Positions 16,118-24,788 of a stretch of 29,577 nt of DNA are shown here, one piece after another. The notes below the pieces were generated by a model. That model made no database searches. It was not told the origin of the DNA and saw only the letters and a list, made by a program, of their open reading frames with translations. Each line of letters begins with the position of its first letter. The first letter of the stretch is position 1. A program made the translations under genes and the position numbers. Origin of the DNA: Planctomycetota bacterium (lineage in GTDB: Bacteria > Planctomycetota > Phycisphaerae > UBA1845); the NCBI GenBank assembly GCA_024278775.1, contig JAJRSP010000046.1:1-29577 (forward strand). The letters run 5' to 3'.

Positions 16118-18076
16118 TTAAGCTGAATTCCACAACACCAAGAGCACAATTACCGTGATTCCGAGCACCATCGTCACACCATATCCCTGCAGTGCGCCGC
16201 CCTGAGCCGTACGAAGCAGATAGCCGAGCGCACGCGGAATCGCCGTAACCATCCAGACGAGCCCGTCGATCAGATAGTCATCCAAGCCGACACAGGTGCG
16301 ACCGGCCTTCTTCGCCGGCTCGACGATGCCGGCGTCATACGCCTCATCCACGTACCACTTGTTGCCGGCCGCCCGGTGCAGCCCAGGCCACGACGCCTTA
16401 GCCAAACCCGCGATCCAAGGCTGCGCGACATACAACAGGTACGCCGCCAGAATACCCAGCGCCGCGAGCGCACCCGACAGCACCATCAAACCGTACGTCT
16501 GCCAAAAACTCGCGTGTTCTGCGCCGTGCCCTTCGAGCACGGGGTTGGCTGTCATAAACGTGTGTTCGAAAACCGGTTCCAGGAAATGGTGAAAGGGCTT
16601 CGCGCCGGTGCCGAGATATCCGGCCCCGATCGCCCCGACGCTCAACACAAGCAACGGAAAGAGCATCCAAGCGCCCGACTCGTGCGCATGAACCCCCTCA
16701 GGGATTTGCTTCTCACCGGCAAAGGCGAGAAAGACCATGCGAAATGTGTAAAACGCCGTGAGCAGCGCCGTCACCAAACCCACCACGCCGTATACCGGAT
16801 GGGCCGTGAGCGCGTGATGAATGATCTCGTCTTTGCTGAAGAAGCCGCTCAGCCCCGGCACACCCGCCAGCGCCAGCGAGCCTATGAGAAACGTCGCAAA
16901 GGTCCACGGCAGCACCTTACGCAACCCGCCGAAGCGACGCACATCAATCACGCCGCCCATCGCGTGCATCACACTACCCGCTCCCAGGAAGAGCAGCGCC
17001 TTGAAAAACGCATGCGTAAACAGGTGGAAGATGGCCGCATCCGCCGCGTAGACCCCGATGCCCAACACCATGTAGCCGAGCTGGCTGATTGTGGAATAGG
17101 CCAGAATCCGCTTCATATCCGTCTGGACGAGGGCGATACTGGCCGCGAACAGCGCGGTGGCCGCACCGACGATCGCCACGACCGTCATCGCGGTGGGGGA
17201 GGCCGTAAAGATCGCCCCGCACCGCGCGATCATATAAATGCCGGCTGTGACCATGGTGGCTGCGTGAATCAACGCCGACACGGGCGACGGTCCCTCCATC
17301 GCGTCGGGCAGCCACACATGCAAAGGCAACTGGGCGCTCTTGCCACACGCCCCGCAAAAGAGCAGCAGCGCGATGGCCGTGATCGTCCCCTGGGCAAGTT
17401 CATGCCCACCCGCGTCGAGCCCTTGGCGGACCATATCGAAGACGACTCTGTACTCGATCGAGCCGAAGGTGAGGTAAATCAACAGGATCGCCAGCCCAAA
17501 CCCGAAGTCACCCACCCGGTTCACCAGGAAGGCCTTCTTAGCAGCCGCGGCTGCGGCGGGTCTATCGTAGTAAAAGCCAATCAGCAGGTAGCTGCACAAC
17601 CCAACCGCCTCCCAGCCGAGATAAAGCAGCAGGAAGTTTCCGCCGAGCACCAGCGCACACATGGCAAACACAAACAGGGCGAGATAGGCGAAAAACCGCT
17701 CGTAGCCGCGCTCGCATTCCCCGTGATCCCTCATGTAGTCGCGTGAGTAGATCACTACAAGCAGCGCGACCCCGGTGACCGTCATCAGCATGACCGCGGT
17801 CAGCGGATCAACCAGAAACTCCACCCGGAACGCCTTACCCGCACCGGCCAAGATCCAATCGTAGAGGGGGATCAGAACCGGGAACCCCTCTCCGTGCCCC
17901 GCGCGAACCTGCAGGAACAACATCACCGCAGAGGCAAACGCAGTGCCCACACCGGCGATAGAAACCCAGTGCGTACGCCCTTTCAGCTTCGGACCGAGCG
18001 CGCCGGCCAGCATGGCCGCGCACAACGGAGCCAGCAATATGACCACCGCACAGGTTTTCAGCGTATCAAATTCCAT
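16118..18076 (-). CDS. nuoL: NADH-quinone oxidoreductase subunit L
   Basis: This 652-residue subunit is the distal antiporter-like proton channel of complex I. Typical segments are FLLLYLGWEAVGLCSYLLIGFYY at about 145-170, with the conserved intramembrane Glu; KSAQLPLHVWLPDAMEGPSP at about 245-265, with the conserved Lys; and TDMKRILAYSTISQLGYM near 325. The C-terminus has the long amphipathic and hydrophobic part expected of NuoL, which reaches along NuoM and NuoN. Length is close to E. coli (613) and Thermus (606). The gap to nuoK upstream is 20 nt. Confidence 0.97.
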   Translation of the reverse strand: MEFDTLKTCAVVILLAPLCAAMLAGALGPKLKGRTHWVSIAGVGTAFASAVMLFLQVRAGHGEGFPVLIPLYDWILAGAGKAFRVEFLVDPLTAVMLMTVTGVALLVVIYSRDYMRDHGECERGYERFFAYLALFVFAMCALVLGGNFLLLYLGWEAVGLCSYLLIGFYYDRPAAAAAAKKAFLVNRVGDFGFGLAILLIYLTFGSIEYRVVFDMVRQGLDAGGHELAQGTITAIALLLFCGACGKSAQLPLHVWLPDAMEGPSPVSALIHAATMVTAGIYMIARCGAIFTASPTAMTVVAIVGAATALFAASIALVQTDMKRILAYSTISQLGYMVLGIGVYAADAAIFHLFTHAFFKALLFLGAGSVMHAMGGVIDVRRFGGLRKVLPWTFATFLIGSLALAGVPGLSGFFSKDEIIHHALTAHPVYGVVGLVTALLTAFYTFRMVFLAFAGEKQIPEGVHAHESGAWMLFPLLVLSVGAIGAGYLGTGAKPFHHFLEPVFEHTFMTANPVLEGHGAEHASFWQTYGLMVLSGALAALGILAAYLLYVAQPWIAGLAKASWPGLHRAAGNKWYVDEAYDAGIVEPAKKAGRTCVGLDDYLIDGLVWMVTAIPRALGYLLRTAQGGALQGYGVTMVLGITVIVLLVLWNSA

Positions 18077-18096
18077 CGATTACCATCATATCCGCA

Positions 18097-18402
18097 CTAA
18101 CCGTGCATCGTTGACCACGCCTGAGCATCGAGCGTATGCCGACGCCGATAGAGCCACATCACCATGCCCAGCGCCAGACCCGCCTCAACGGCCGCGATCA
18201 CCAATAGAAAAATCGCAAAAGCCTGGCCATCCAACTGGTGGTGCAGCTTCGCAAACGCCACCATGTTGATGACCACGCCCTGAAACATGATCTCGGTCGA
18301 CAGGAACATCACGATCAGATTGCGACGAGACAAAAAGCCCACCAACCCAATCGCGAACAGGACCGCCGCGAGCACCATGTATTCCGTCACACCCGGCATC
18401 AA
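18097..18402 (-). CDS. nuoK: NADH-quinone oxidoreductase subunit K
   Basis: This 101-residue, three-helix MrpC-like subunit has the standard family length. The two intramembrane glutamates needed for proton transfer are present: Glu37 in MFLSTEIMFQG and Glu73 in AAVEAGLALG, equivalent to E. coli Glu36 and Glu72. The start overlaps the nuoJ stop by 4 nt (ATGA), so translation is coupled. Confidence 0.97.
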   Translation of the reverse strand: MMPGVTEYMVLAAVLFAIGLVGFLSRRNLIVMFLSTEIMFQGVVINMVAFAKLHHQLDGQAFAIFLLVIAAVEAGLALGMVMWLYRRRHTLDAQAWSTMHG

Positions 18403-19178
18403 AACGGCTCCACGTTCTTACCGATTTCACCCAGCGGGGCCGGTGTCGGTTGATCCGGATCAACCGGAACCTCCTTGCGCGATAACGCAATCGCCCCGAC
18501 CATCGACACCAACAGCAAGACGCCCGAAAGCTCGAGCACAACGACGTACCGGGTCATCAGGATGCGGGCGATCGACATGGTGTTGCTTTCCATCTCTGCG
18601 CCGACGGGAACCGGCTCGGTCTGGGTCTGCGTTACGGAAATCGTGGTCGGTCGCTTCGCCTCGGGCAGATCACCTGCTCGCCCGGCAATCGCCGCCATCA
18701 GCACGAAACCCATCACCACGGCCGCAAACGGCTCGCGCGCCCGAACGTCATAATCCGGTGCCCCGCTCGGCTGAGCCAGCATCATTACAAAGAGATAGGT
18801 TACCAGAATGGCCCCGGCGTAGATGATGACCAGCGCAATCGCCAGGAACTCCGCCTGCTGCAAGACCATTAGCGCGGCTACCGCAATCACGGAGACTACA
18901 AAGTAGAGCGCGCTGAACACCGGCTTGCGATGCGTCACCACGCGACCGGCCGCCACCACCGCGATACCTGCGAACAGATAAAAATAGCCACTTCCCTCGC
19001 CGCCGTCGTCCCCCACTGCCTTCTGAGAGAGAAACACGAGCAGCGCACCCACGGCTGCCAGCCCCAGTGCGGCACCGACACCCGCGGACCTCCGATCGGG
19101 GCGAGGCAGTAGGAAATACAAACCCACCGCGCCCAACGCGAACACGACATACAAAATGTAAGCGGTCTCGCTTGTCAC
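18399..19178 (-). CDS. nuoJ: NADH-quinone oxidoreductase subunit J, extended
   Basis: This 259-residue membrane subunit is clearly longer than the usual 165-200. The conserved core (KPVFSALYFVVSVIAVAALMV, AIALVIIYAGAILVTYLFVMM) starts near residue 85. It includes the tyrosine-containing helix that makes the pi-bulge at the active/deactive switch of complex I. In front of it are two or three extra hydrophobic segments (about 7-25, 32-50 and 65-80). After the core comes a hydrophilic insert (about 165-205) before the last helix, near 212-232. The extra N-terminal helices have no counterpart in E. coli NuoJ. The gene overlaps nuoI and nuoK by 4 nt each, so the long start is well framed by the operon. 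Confidence 0.93.
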   Translation of the reverse strand: MTSETAYILYVVFALGAVGLYFLLPRPDRRSAGVGAALGLAAVGALLVFLSQKAVGDDGGEGSGYFYLFAGIAVVAAGRVVTHRKPVFSALYFVVSVIAVAALMVLQQAEFLAIALVIIYAGAILVTYLFVMMLAQPSGAPDYDVRAREPFAAVVMGFVLMAAIAGRAGDLPEAKRPTTISVTQTQTEPVPVGAEMESNTMSIARILMTRYVVVLELSGVLLLVSMVGAIALSRKEVPVDPDQPTPAPLGEIGKNVEPF

Positions 19179-19771
19179 GCGGAGGGCTCTCCTGTCGCCG
19201 GCGCTTCCGGCTGGTCACGATCACCGGTGTTCATATAGCCCGTGATGCGCGGGTTCTTGCGAGGCTTCTGGGCTTTCGTCTCATCAAAGATCGCCAGAAG
19301 CTCTTCCTTGCCCAAGATCATCTCCTGGCGCGACCGACCCACCAGGTCGTAGTGCGGCGTCAGCTCGATTGCGTCCACCGGGCACGCCTCCTCGCACATG
19401 CCGCAGTAGATACAACGCAGCTCGTCGATGTCGAACTTGACCGGGTACTTCTCCCGATCATCCCAGGGAGATTCGCCCCCTTCGATGTGGATGCAGTTTG
19501 CCGGACAAGCCGTCGCGCACATGAAACAGGAGACACAAGCCACCCGGCCTTTCTCATCCCGATTGAGCCGATGGACACCGCGGTATGTCTCCACACGAAG
19601 GTCGCGCTTCTGCTCCGGGTATTCCACCGTACGCACGCCATCGCCCAGAAGAGCGCGGAACAGGTGTACCAGGGTGGTCTTCATCCCACCGAGAATCTGC
19701 GGCAGGTAGAGTCGCTCGGCCGCGGAAAGCGACGGCTCGCGAATCTCGATAATATCTTCATCGCGGATCAT
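19175..19771 (-). CDS. nuoI: NADH-quinone oxidoreductase subunit I
   Basis: This 198-residue peripheral-arm ferredoxin-like subunit carries the two [4Fe-4S] clusters N6a and N6b, which feed electrons to N2 in NuoB. Both binding motifs are complete: Cys79, 82, 85, 89-Pro (CVSCFMCATACP) and Cys120, 123, 126, 130-Pro (CIYCGMCEEACP). Length is normal. The start overlaps the nuoH stop by 4 nt and the stop overlaps nuoJ by 4 nt. The C-terminus is a hydrophilic extension rich in Pro and Glu. Confidence 0.98.
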   Translation of the reverse strand: MIRDEDIIEIREPSLSAAERLYLPQILGGMKTTLVHLFRALLGDGVRTVEYPEQKRDLRVETYRGVHRLNRDEKGRVACVSCFMCATACPANCIHIEGGESPWDDREKYPVKFDIDELRCIYCGMCEEACPVDAIELTPHYDLVGRSRQEMILGKEELLAIFDETKAQKPRKNPRITGYMNTGDRDQPEAPATGEPSA

Positions 19772-21018
19772 GCAGACACCCCCGTTTGCACCCGTGTCTC
19801 ACCAAGCCCGCGTTCCGAAATCGCCGGCATATTCGCCTGACGTCCGGTGATCTTCTTGCTGGATAGGGCCGTGTACGCCAACGACGCGATCAAAATCACG
19901 GCGTCGCCACCCAACGCCCACGCCGGCGAACGTTGCTTATCGAAGTACAACAACCCGACCGTCAGCAGAAACAGCGCCAGCGTCATCGGGATCAGCCCCA
20001 GCCATGCCAAACGCATGAGCTGATCAAATCGGAACCGCAGCAGCGTCCACCGCAGCCAGATCATCACAAACAAAAATCCGCAGATCTTGGCACCCAGCAC
20101 GAGCATCTTACACACCACCGCATACCACTGCGTTGCCTCGGGCAGGGCCCAGGGGACAAACGGCAGATGCCAGCCGCCAAGAAATAACACCGCGATAAAC
20201 GCACTCGCCGTGATCATGTGGGCGTATTCGCCGAGGAAGAACATCCCAAACTTCAGCGCGCCGTATTCCGTGTGAAAACCGCCGACCAATTCCTGTTCGG
20301 CCTCAGCCAGATCAAACGGCGTACGATTCGCTTCCGCGAGTATGGTGATAAAGAGAATGACAAACGCCAGCGGATGCAGAAAAACGTTCCACTGCGGGAT
20401 TAGTCCGTTTGCCCAATAGCCCGTCTGGGCCAACGCGATGTTCTCCAGCCGTAGGGAGCCCGTCGTCAGCACGACCACCAAAATGCAAAACCCCATCGGG
20501 ATTTCGTAGCTAATCATCTGAGCCGTTGCGCGAATGCCGCCGTAAAACGAATACTTGTTGTTGCTTGCCCAGCCACCGAGTACCACGCCGTATACGCTCA
20601 TCGATCCGACGCCGAGCAGATAGAGCAGCCCGATATCCGGATTGGCCACTTGCACGTTGAGCAGCCGTTCGCCGATTTTCAACTGGCCGCCCCACGGAAT
20701 CACCGCGAACCCGATAAACGCCACAATAAATGCCACCGTCGGCGCGAACACAAAGAGCACCTTGTCCACGTGGCTGGGGAGAATATCCTCCTTGAAGACG
20801 AACTTCAGCCCGTCAGCGATCGGCTGGAACAGCCCCAGCGGCCCCGTACGGTTCGGCCCGCGCCGGTCCTGCATCCATGCCGCGATCTTGCGCTCAAAGT
20901 AGATGGAATAGGAGACCACGCCCTGCATCACGCCGAACACCACGGCTGCCAGAATCACACTGACGCCGAACTGACTCGTCGCGAAGTCAACCAACCAGGA
21001 TGTCACCGAATCCCACAT
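19768..21018 (-). CDS. nuoH: NADH-quinone oxidoreductase subunit H
   Basis: This 416-residue membrane subunit joins the arms of complex I and forms much of the quinone chamber and the E-channel. Signatures are FERKIAAWMQDRRGPNR at about 41-57, LFQPIADGLKFVFKED at about 63-78 and EANRTPFDLAEAEQELVGG near 235, which holds the acidic loop next to the quinone tunnel. About eight or nine hydrophobic segments are visible. It is slightly longer than E. coli NuoH (325) because of longer periplasmic and C-terminal segments, as in Thermus-like forms. It begins 45 nt after the nuoG stop. Confidence 0.97.
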   Translation of the reverse strand: MWDSVTSWLVDFATSQFGVSVILAAVVFGVMQGVVSYSIYFERKIAAWMQDRRGPNRTGPLGLFQPIADGLKFVFKEDILPSHVDKVLFVFAPTVAFIVAFIGFAVIPWGGQLKIGERLLNVQVANPDIGLLYLLGVGSMSVYGVVLGGWASNNKYSFYGGIRATAQMISYEIPMGFCILVVVLTTGSLRLENIALAQTGYWANGLIPQWNVFLHPLAFVILFITILAEANRTPFDLAEAEQELVGGFHTEYGALKFGMFFLGEYAHMITASAFIAVLFLGGWHLPFVPWALPEATQWYAVVCKMLVLGAKICGFLFVMIWLRWTLLRFRFDQLMRLAWLGLIPMTLALFLLTVGLLYFDKQRSPAWALGGDAVILIASLAYTALSSKKITGRQANMPAISERGLGETRVQTGVSA

Positions 21019-21063
21019 AGCAAAACAACTTCAAAATGACAGCAACAACACACCAGGCTACCG

Positions 21064-22686
21064 CTAATGCGCGTGCGCCGGTTTGGGCGGTGCGCTCATC
21101 ACATTCTCAAACGCCGGCATCGTTGCGGCCATCAGCTCGCGCACGCGACCCACATGGTACAGCCCCTCAAAACCGGCCAGGGCATGCAGATACTGGCCGT
21201 CATGCCAACCACCGTCCGGCGACCGAATCGCACGATGGAACGGTTGCACCTTACCGCCGGCGTTCACAAAACAACCCTCGCGCTCGACCCACGCCCGCGC
21301 GGGGAGCACGACGGTCGCACTGGCCACAAACGCATTTTCGAACAAGTCCTGTGCCACCAGCAGCGAAAACTTTGTCGCGAGCTTGGCTACGTCTTTCTCC
21401 ACCCACGGTTTCGGATAACCGCCCGCCACCCAGGCGGCTGAAAAATCACCAGTCCCCGCACGCTCGACGAACGCCTCAAACGAGATCACCTCACCACCGG
21501 CCGCTCCGAGAATCATCTCGACCCCCCGGCGGTTCGGGCATTTCTCCGGAGAAATCGTGAACTTCGCCTCCGCCTCTTCCGCACCGGCCGGGAAACGCTG
21601 CACGTCACCCTCCGTCGGGACAGGCCCCATCACCAGCGTCGATTCCGGCGCGACCTCTCGCACAAACCGTGCCAGCAGCCACGCTTCTTCGCACGACATA
21701 AACGGCGATAACACCGCCACCACCGACGCCCCGCCATGTTCGCGCACATGCTCCGTGAAGCGGAACCGAGCAATCTCAGCCAGCTCGTTCCACTCCAGCG
21801 GGCGCTGATCCTTACCGCGTCGCACCAGCGGAGTCGTCACGCGCTGGGCATCGTGAACATAATCAAAGCCGAACCGACCCTCGTCGCACATCCACCAATC
21901 GTTGACGCCGGGATTGAACCGCGGTTTGAGCCGGTACACCTTCTCATCCGCATGATCCACGCGAACGGCACAGCCCGTCGCGCAGCCCGGACAGATCGAA
22001 TCCGCACCCGACAGCTCCCACACGCGACGTTGAAAGAGAAAGTTTTTGTCCAGCAAGCAGCCGACGGGGCACAAATCCACCACATTGCCCTGCAACGGAT
22101 TATCGAGCGGCACGCCGGGGAACACATCAATCTCGTTGCGAGAACCGCGGTTCACCAAACACAACTCACTCGTGCCCGTGATCTCCTCCGTAAACCGGAT
22201 GCATCGCGTACACAATACGCAGCGGTCGGCATACAGCAGCGTATTGGGTCCGATGTCTTTCTTCGGGTTTTTCGTTTTTTGATCCACCATGCGTGATTCG
22301 GACCGGCCATGCGCATAACTGTAGTCCTGCAGATGGCACTCGCCGGCCTGGTCACACACGGGGCAATCGAGCGGGTGGTTCAGCAGGAAGAATTCCATGC
22401 AGTCCTTTTGGTTCTCCTCCACCTTTTCGGTGTTGAACCGAACCTCCATCCCATCGCGCACGGGTGTCTGGCAAGACGGCATCAGCTTCGGTGCCCAACC
22501 CATCTCCCGCGTTTTGGGATGGGGCATCTTCATTTCCATCAGGCAGAGCCGGCACGACGCCACCACCGACAGGCCCGGGTGATAGCAGTAATGCGGCACT
22601 TCTTTGCCCGCTTCCAGGGCGGCCTGCAACACGGGAATACCGTCCCGGCATTCAATCTCTTCGTTGTCGATGATGATTTTCGCCAT
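21064..22686 (-). CDS. nuoG: NADH-quinone oxidoreductase subunit G, short form
   Basis: This 540-residue iron-sulfur subunit of the NADH arm starts at ATG 22686; an in-frame GTG at 22701 is possible. Every cluster motif is visible. Cys34, 45, 48 and 72 bind [2Fe-2S] N1b. His104, Cys108, 111 and 117 bind N5. Cys156, 159, 162 and 206 bind N4. Cys232, 235, 239 and 267 (C-x2-C-x3-C-x27-C) match the off-path cluster N7 known from E. coli and Thermus. After that only about 270 residues of the molybdopterin-oxidoreductase-like domain remain, so the protein is much shorter than E. coli (908) or Thermus (783). The reading frame is open and continuous up to a normal stop and the next gene follows at 45 nt, so this looks like a genuine short form rather than a pseudogene. 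Confidence 0.95.
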   Translation of the reverse strand: MAKIIIDNEEIECRDGIPVLQAALEAGKEVPHYCYHPGLSVVASCRLCLMEMKMPHPKTREMGWAPKLMPSCQTPVRDGMEVRFNTEKVEENQKDCMEFFLLNHPLDCPVCDQAGECHLQDYSYAHGRSESRMVDQKTKNPKKDIGPNTLLYADRCVLCTRCIRFTEEITGTSELCLVNRGSRNEIDVFPGVPLDNPLQGNVVDLCPVGCLLDKNFLFQRRVWELSGADSICPGCATGCAVRVDHADEKVYRLKPRFNPGVNDWWMCDEGRFGFDYVHDAQRVTTPLVRRGKDQRPLEWNELAEIARFRFTEHVREHGGASVVAVLSPFMSCEEAWLLARFVREVAPESTLVMGPVPTEGDVQRFPAGAEEAEAKFTISPEKCPNRRGVEMILGAAGGEVISFEAFVERAGTGDFSAAWVAGGYPKPWVEKDVAKLATKFSLLVAQDLFENAFVASATVVLPARAWVEREGCFVNAGGKVQPFHRAIRSPDGGWHDGQYLHALAGFEGLYHVGRVRELMAATMPAFENVMSAPPKPAHAH

Positions 22687-22718
22687 CGTCGCTCGCTTCA
22701 CTTACCGGTTTCGCCGCA

Positions 22719-24023
22719 CTAATTCAGCACGCTCAACACCATGTCGCTTCGCCCCTGGGGCTGCGACGAAATCGCCTCTTCCAACTCGCCCCGGAACTTC
22801 TTCACGATCGTCTCGATCGGATAGGTCGCCCCGTCCGGCAGACCGCAAATGCTAAGCCCCGGCATCATGCCCATGTTGCGGGCCGTTTCAAGCAGAATAT
22901 CAAGGTCTTCCATGCGCCCCGCATCCTCCGCGATGCGCGTCGCGATCTTGTGCATCCACGCGGTACCCTCGCGGCACTGCGTACACTGCCCACAAGACTC
23001 CGTACCATAAAACCGCGCCAGGTTTCGCAGCACCAGCCGCATGTCGGTATCCTGATCGATCACAACGGCGGCGGCTGTACCCAGCCCGAGCAGGCCATAG
23101 TTGCGCGGGTCATCGAAATCCAGTTTCATATCCAGCTCGTCGGCCGTCAGCACACCCATCGAGATACCGCCGGGGAACACGGCCTTGACCTTCTTGCCCG
23201 AGATCATTCCGCCGCCGAGGTCATCGCGCTCGATCAGTTCACGAACGGTGATGTCCATCGCACCCTCGTAGCAACCGGGCTTGTTCACCGGGCCGCTCAC
23301 GCTGAACAGCTTAGGCCCCACGCTGCTCGGCGGACCGATGCTCTTAAACCAATCCGCGCCGCGCTCGATAATGTGCGGCAAGTTACTCAGTGTTTCGACG
23401 TTGTTCACGACGGTCGGCATGTGAAACAAACCCTCGATCGCGGGGAACGGCGGTTTGATTCGTGGCTGACCGCGCTTGCCCTCGATGGACTCGATGAGCC
23501 CCGTCTCCTCGCCGCAGACATACGCCCCGGCCCCACGATGAAGATAAATGTCCAGCTTGTAGCCGTTGCCAATATCCTTACCCAGATAACCGGCCGCGTA
23601 CGCCTCGTCGACGGCCTTTTGGAGGATATGGAACTGCTCATGAAACTCGACCCGTAGGTAGATGTAGGCAGTCTGGGCCTGCGTGGCGTAGCCCGCGATG
23701 ATCGTGCCTTCAATAAGCTGGTGCGGATCATGCTCCATCAACACCCGGTTGCAAAATGTCGGCGGCTCCGACTCATCCGCGTTGACGCACAACAGGGTGC
23801 GTTTGCGATCCTTCGGCAGAAAACCCCACTTCACACCGCAAGGGAAACCCGCACCGCCCCGACCGCGCAGACCGGCGTTCTTGACCTCCTCGATCAACTC
23901 ATCGGGTGTCATCGTGACGGCTTTCTTGAACGATTGGTAGCCGCCGCGCGATTCATACACCTTCAGCAACGTCGATCCCTCGACCCCACGATTCCTTAGC
24001 AATACCGGTTCAAACGCCGCCAT
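22719..24023 (-). CDS. nuoF: NADH-quinone oxidoreductase subunit F
   Basis: This 434-residue subunit holds the NADH site, FMN and [4Fe-4S] cluster N3, and is where electrons enter complex I. The FMN/NADH glycine-rich loop GLRGRGGAGFPCGVKW is at 51-66, followed by NADESEPPT at 81-89. Cluster N3 ligands are Cys344, 347, 350 (SCGQCTQCREG) and Cys393. Length matches the family (about 425-445). It starts 15 nt after the nuoE stop and is followed by nuoG, the usual E-F-G order. Confidence 0.98.
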   Translation of the reverse strand: MAAFEPVLLRNRGVEGSTLLKVYESRGGYQSFKKAVTMTPDELIEEVKNAGLRGRGGAGFPCGVKWGFLPKDRKRTLLCVNADESEPPTFCNRVLMEHDPHQLIEGTIIAGYATQAQTAYIYLRVEFHEQFHILQKAVDEAYAAGYLGKDIGNGYKLDIYLHRGAGAYVCGEETGLIESIEGKRGQPRIKPPFPAIEGLFHMPTVVNNVETLSNLPHIIERGADWFKSIGPPSSVGPKLFSVSGPVNKPGCYEGAMDITVRELIERDDLGGGMISGKKVKAVFPGGISMGVLTADELDMKLDFDDPRNYGLLGLGTAAAVVIDQDTDMRLVLRNLARFYGTESCGQCTQCREGTAWMHKIATRIAEDAGRMEDLDILLETARNMGMMPGLSICGLPDGATYPIETIVKKFRGELEEAISSQPQGRSDMVLSVLN

Positions 24024-24038
24024 AAAATCAAACCACCG

Positions 24039-24632
24039 TCACTCGCTCGAACTCGCCGAATCCTCTTTCGGCGCGTCGAACAGATCACTCCGAGGCATCG
24101 ACAGCTTATCGTTATCCGGATCCGCCAACAGCTTCGGCACATCCGACGCCTTCACGCATTTGTGCATCTTCTCGTTGATTAACATACAGGGCGCGTGATC
24201 GCAGCCGGCCAGACACTCCTCGGTCACCAAACTGTACTTGCCGTCCGGCGTGGTCTGATGCTCTTCGATGCCAAGCTGGAGCTTCACCGCGTCGAGCACC
24301 TCCCGACCGCCCATCACCTCACAGCTAATACTCCGACACACCGTCACGACCTTTTCACCCTTGGGATGGGTCCAAAAGTGTGTATAAAACGATAGCGTAT
24401 CCATCACGGCCGACGGCGGAATCTCCAACACCTCCGCGATTTCCTTCATCGCCGGAAAGGAAATATGCCCGAGCGTGTTCTGAACCACGTGCAACGCCGG
24501 AAGCAACACCGCCCGCTTCGTGTCGTATCGAGGGAAAAACGATTTGATCTTCTCGCGCACCGCCTCCGACAACACCGGCGCAGCGTCCGGCTCGGTCACC
24601 GGCACGTTTCGATCTATCGTCTTCCAACCCAT
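24039..24632 (-). CDS. nuoE: NADH-quinone oxidoreductase subunit E
   Basis: This 197-residue thioredoxin-fold subunit carries the [2Fe-2S] cluster N1a beside the FMN of NuoF. The four ligands are visible as Cys99, Cys104, Cys140 and Cys144 (CRSISC...EECLAGC). The N-terminal helical part (HVVQNTLGHISFPAMKEIAEVL) is typical. A Lys/Asp/Ser-rich tail of about 30 residues extends the C-terminus. It follows the unusually long, repeat-bearing spacer after nuoD, so its expression may be set apart from nuoABCD. Confidence 0.97.
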   Translation of the reverse strand: MGWKTIDRNVPVTEPDAAPVLSEAVREKIKSFFPRYDTKRAVLLPALHVVQNTLGHISFPAMKEIAEVLEIPPSAVMDTLSFYTHFWTHPKGEKVVTVCRSISCEVMGGREVLDAVKLQLGIEEHQTTPDGKYSLVTEECLAGCDHAPCMLINEKMHKCVKASDVPKLLADPDNDKLSMPRSDLFDAPKEDSASSSE

Positions 24633-24659
24633 CCGCTCTACCTCTGTCGTCTCTACCGT

Positions 24660-24680
24660 AGGTCGGGCACCGCCCGACCT
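24660..24680. repeat. Perfect palindrome, GGTCGGGC family, copy 2
   Basis: Nine-base arms (aggtcgggc / gcccgacct) surround an acc loop. The arms are identical over ggtcgggc/gcccgacc to the copy at 866-888. This copy lies inside the nuoD-nuoE spacer, 28 nt upstream of the nuoE start in the sense of transcription. RNA from the spacer would fold here and could act as a processing or stability element. No T-run follows on the minus strand. Confidence 0.75.
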
Positions 24681-24741
24681 TCATTACCTCTTTTCCTCAA
24701 CCGCGTCACCGCCACCGCATGGCACAACTGGGTGCCCCATT

Positions 24742-24759
24742 CTTCGCCCCAAGGCGAAG
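24742..24759. repeat. Second hairpin in nuoD-nuoE spacer
   Basis: Perfect 7-bp arms (cttcgcc / ggcgaag) surround a ccaa loop. It is flanked by ggtgcccc and gtgggggacg. The latter 10-mer also occurs in the nuoM element at 14340-14349, which suggests a related composite repeat. It lies about 30 nt after the nuoD stop. Confidence 0.65.
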
Positions 24760-24788
24760 GGTGGGGGACGGACCCACGGCCAATCACC

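Noticed and set aside
16376..17746. A 456-codon open frame on the plus strand opposite nuoL
   Set aside because: It is the antisense shadow of a strongly conserved gene. Its product is full of His, Arg and Gln with no domain, which is typical of frames opposite GC-rich membrane-protein genes.
21064..22686. nuoG as a truncated pseudogene
   Set aside because: All cluster ligands are present, the frame is intact and operon spacing is normal. A short NuoG is more likely a true variant.
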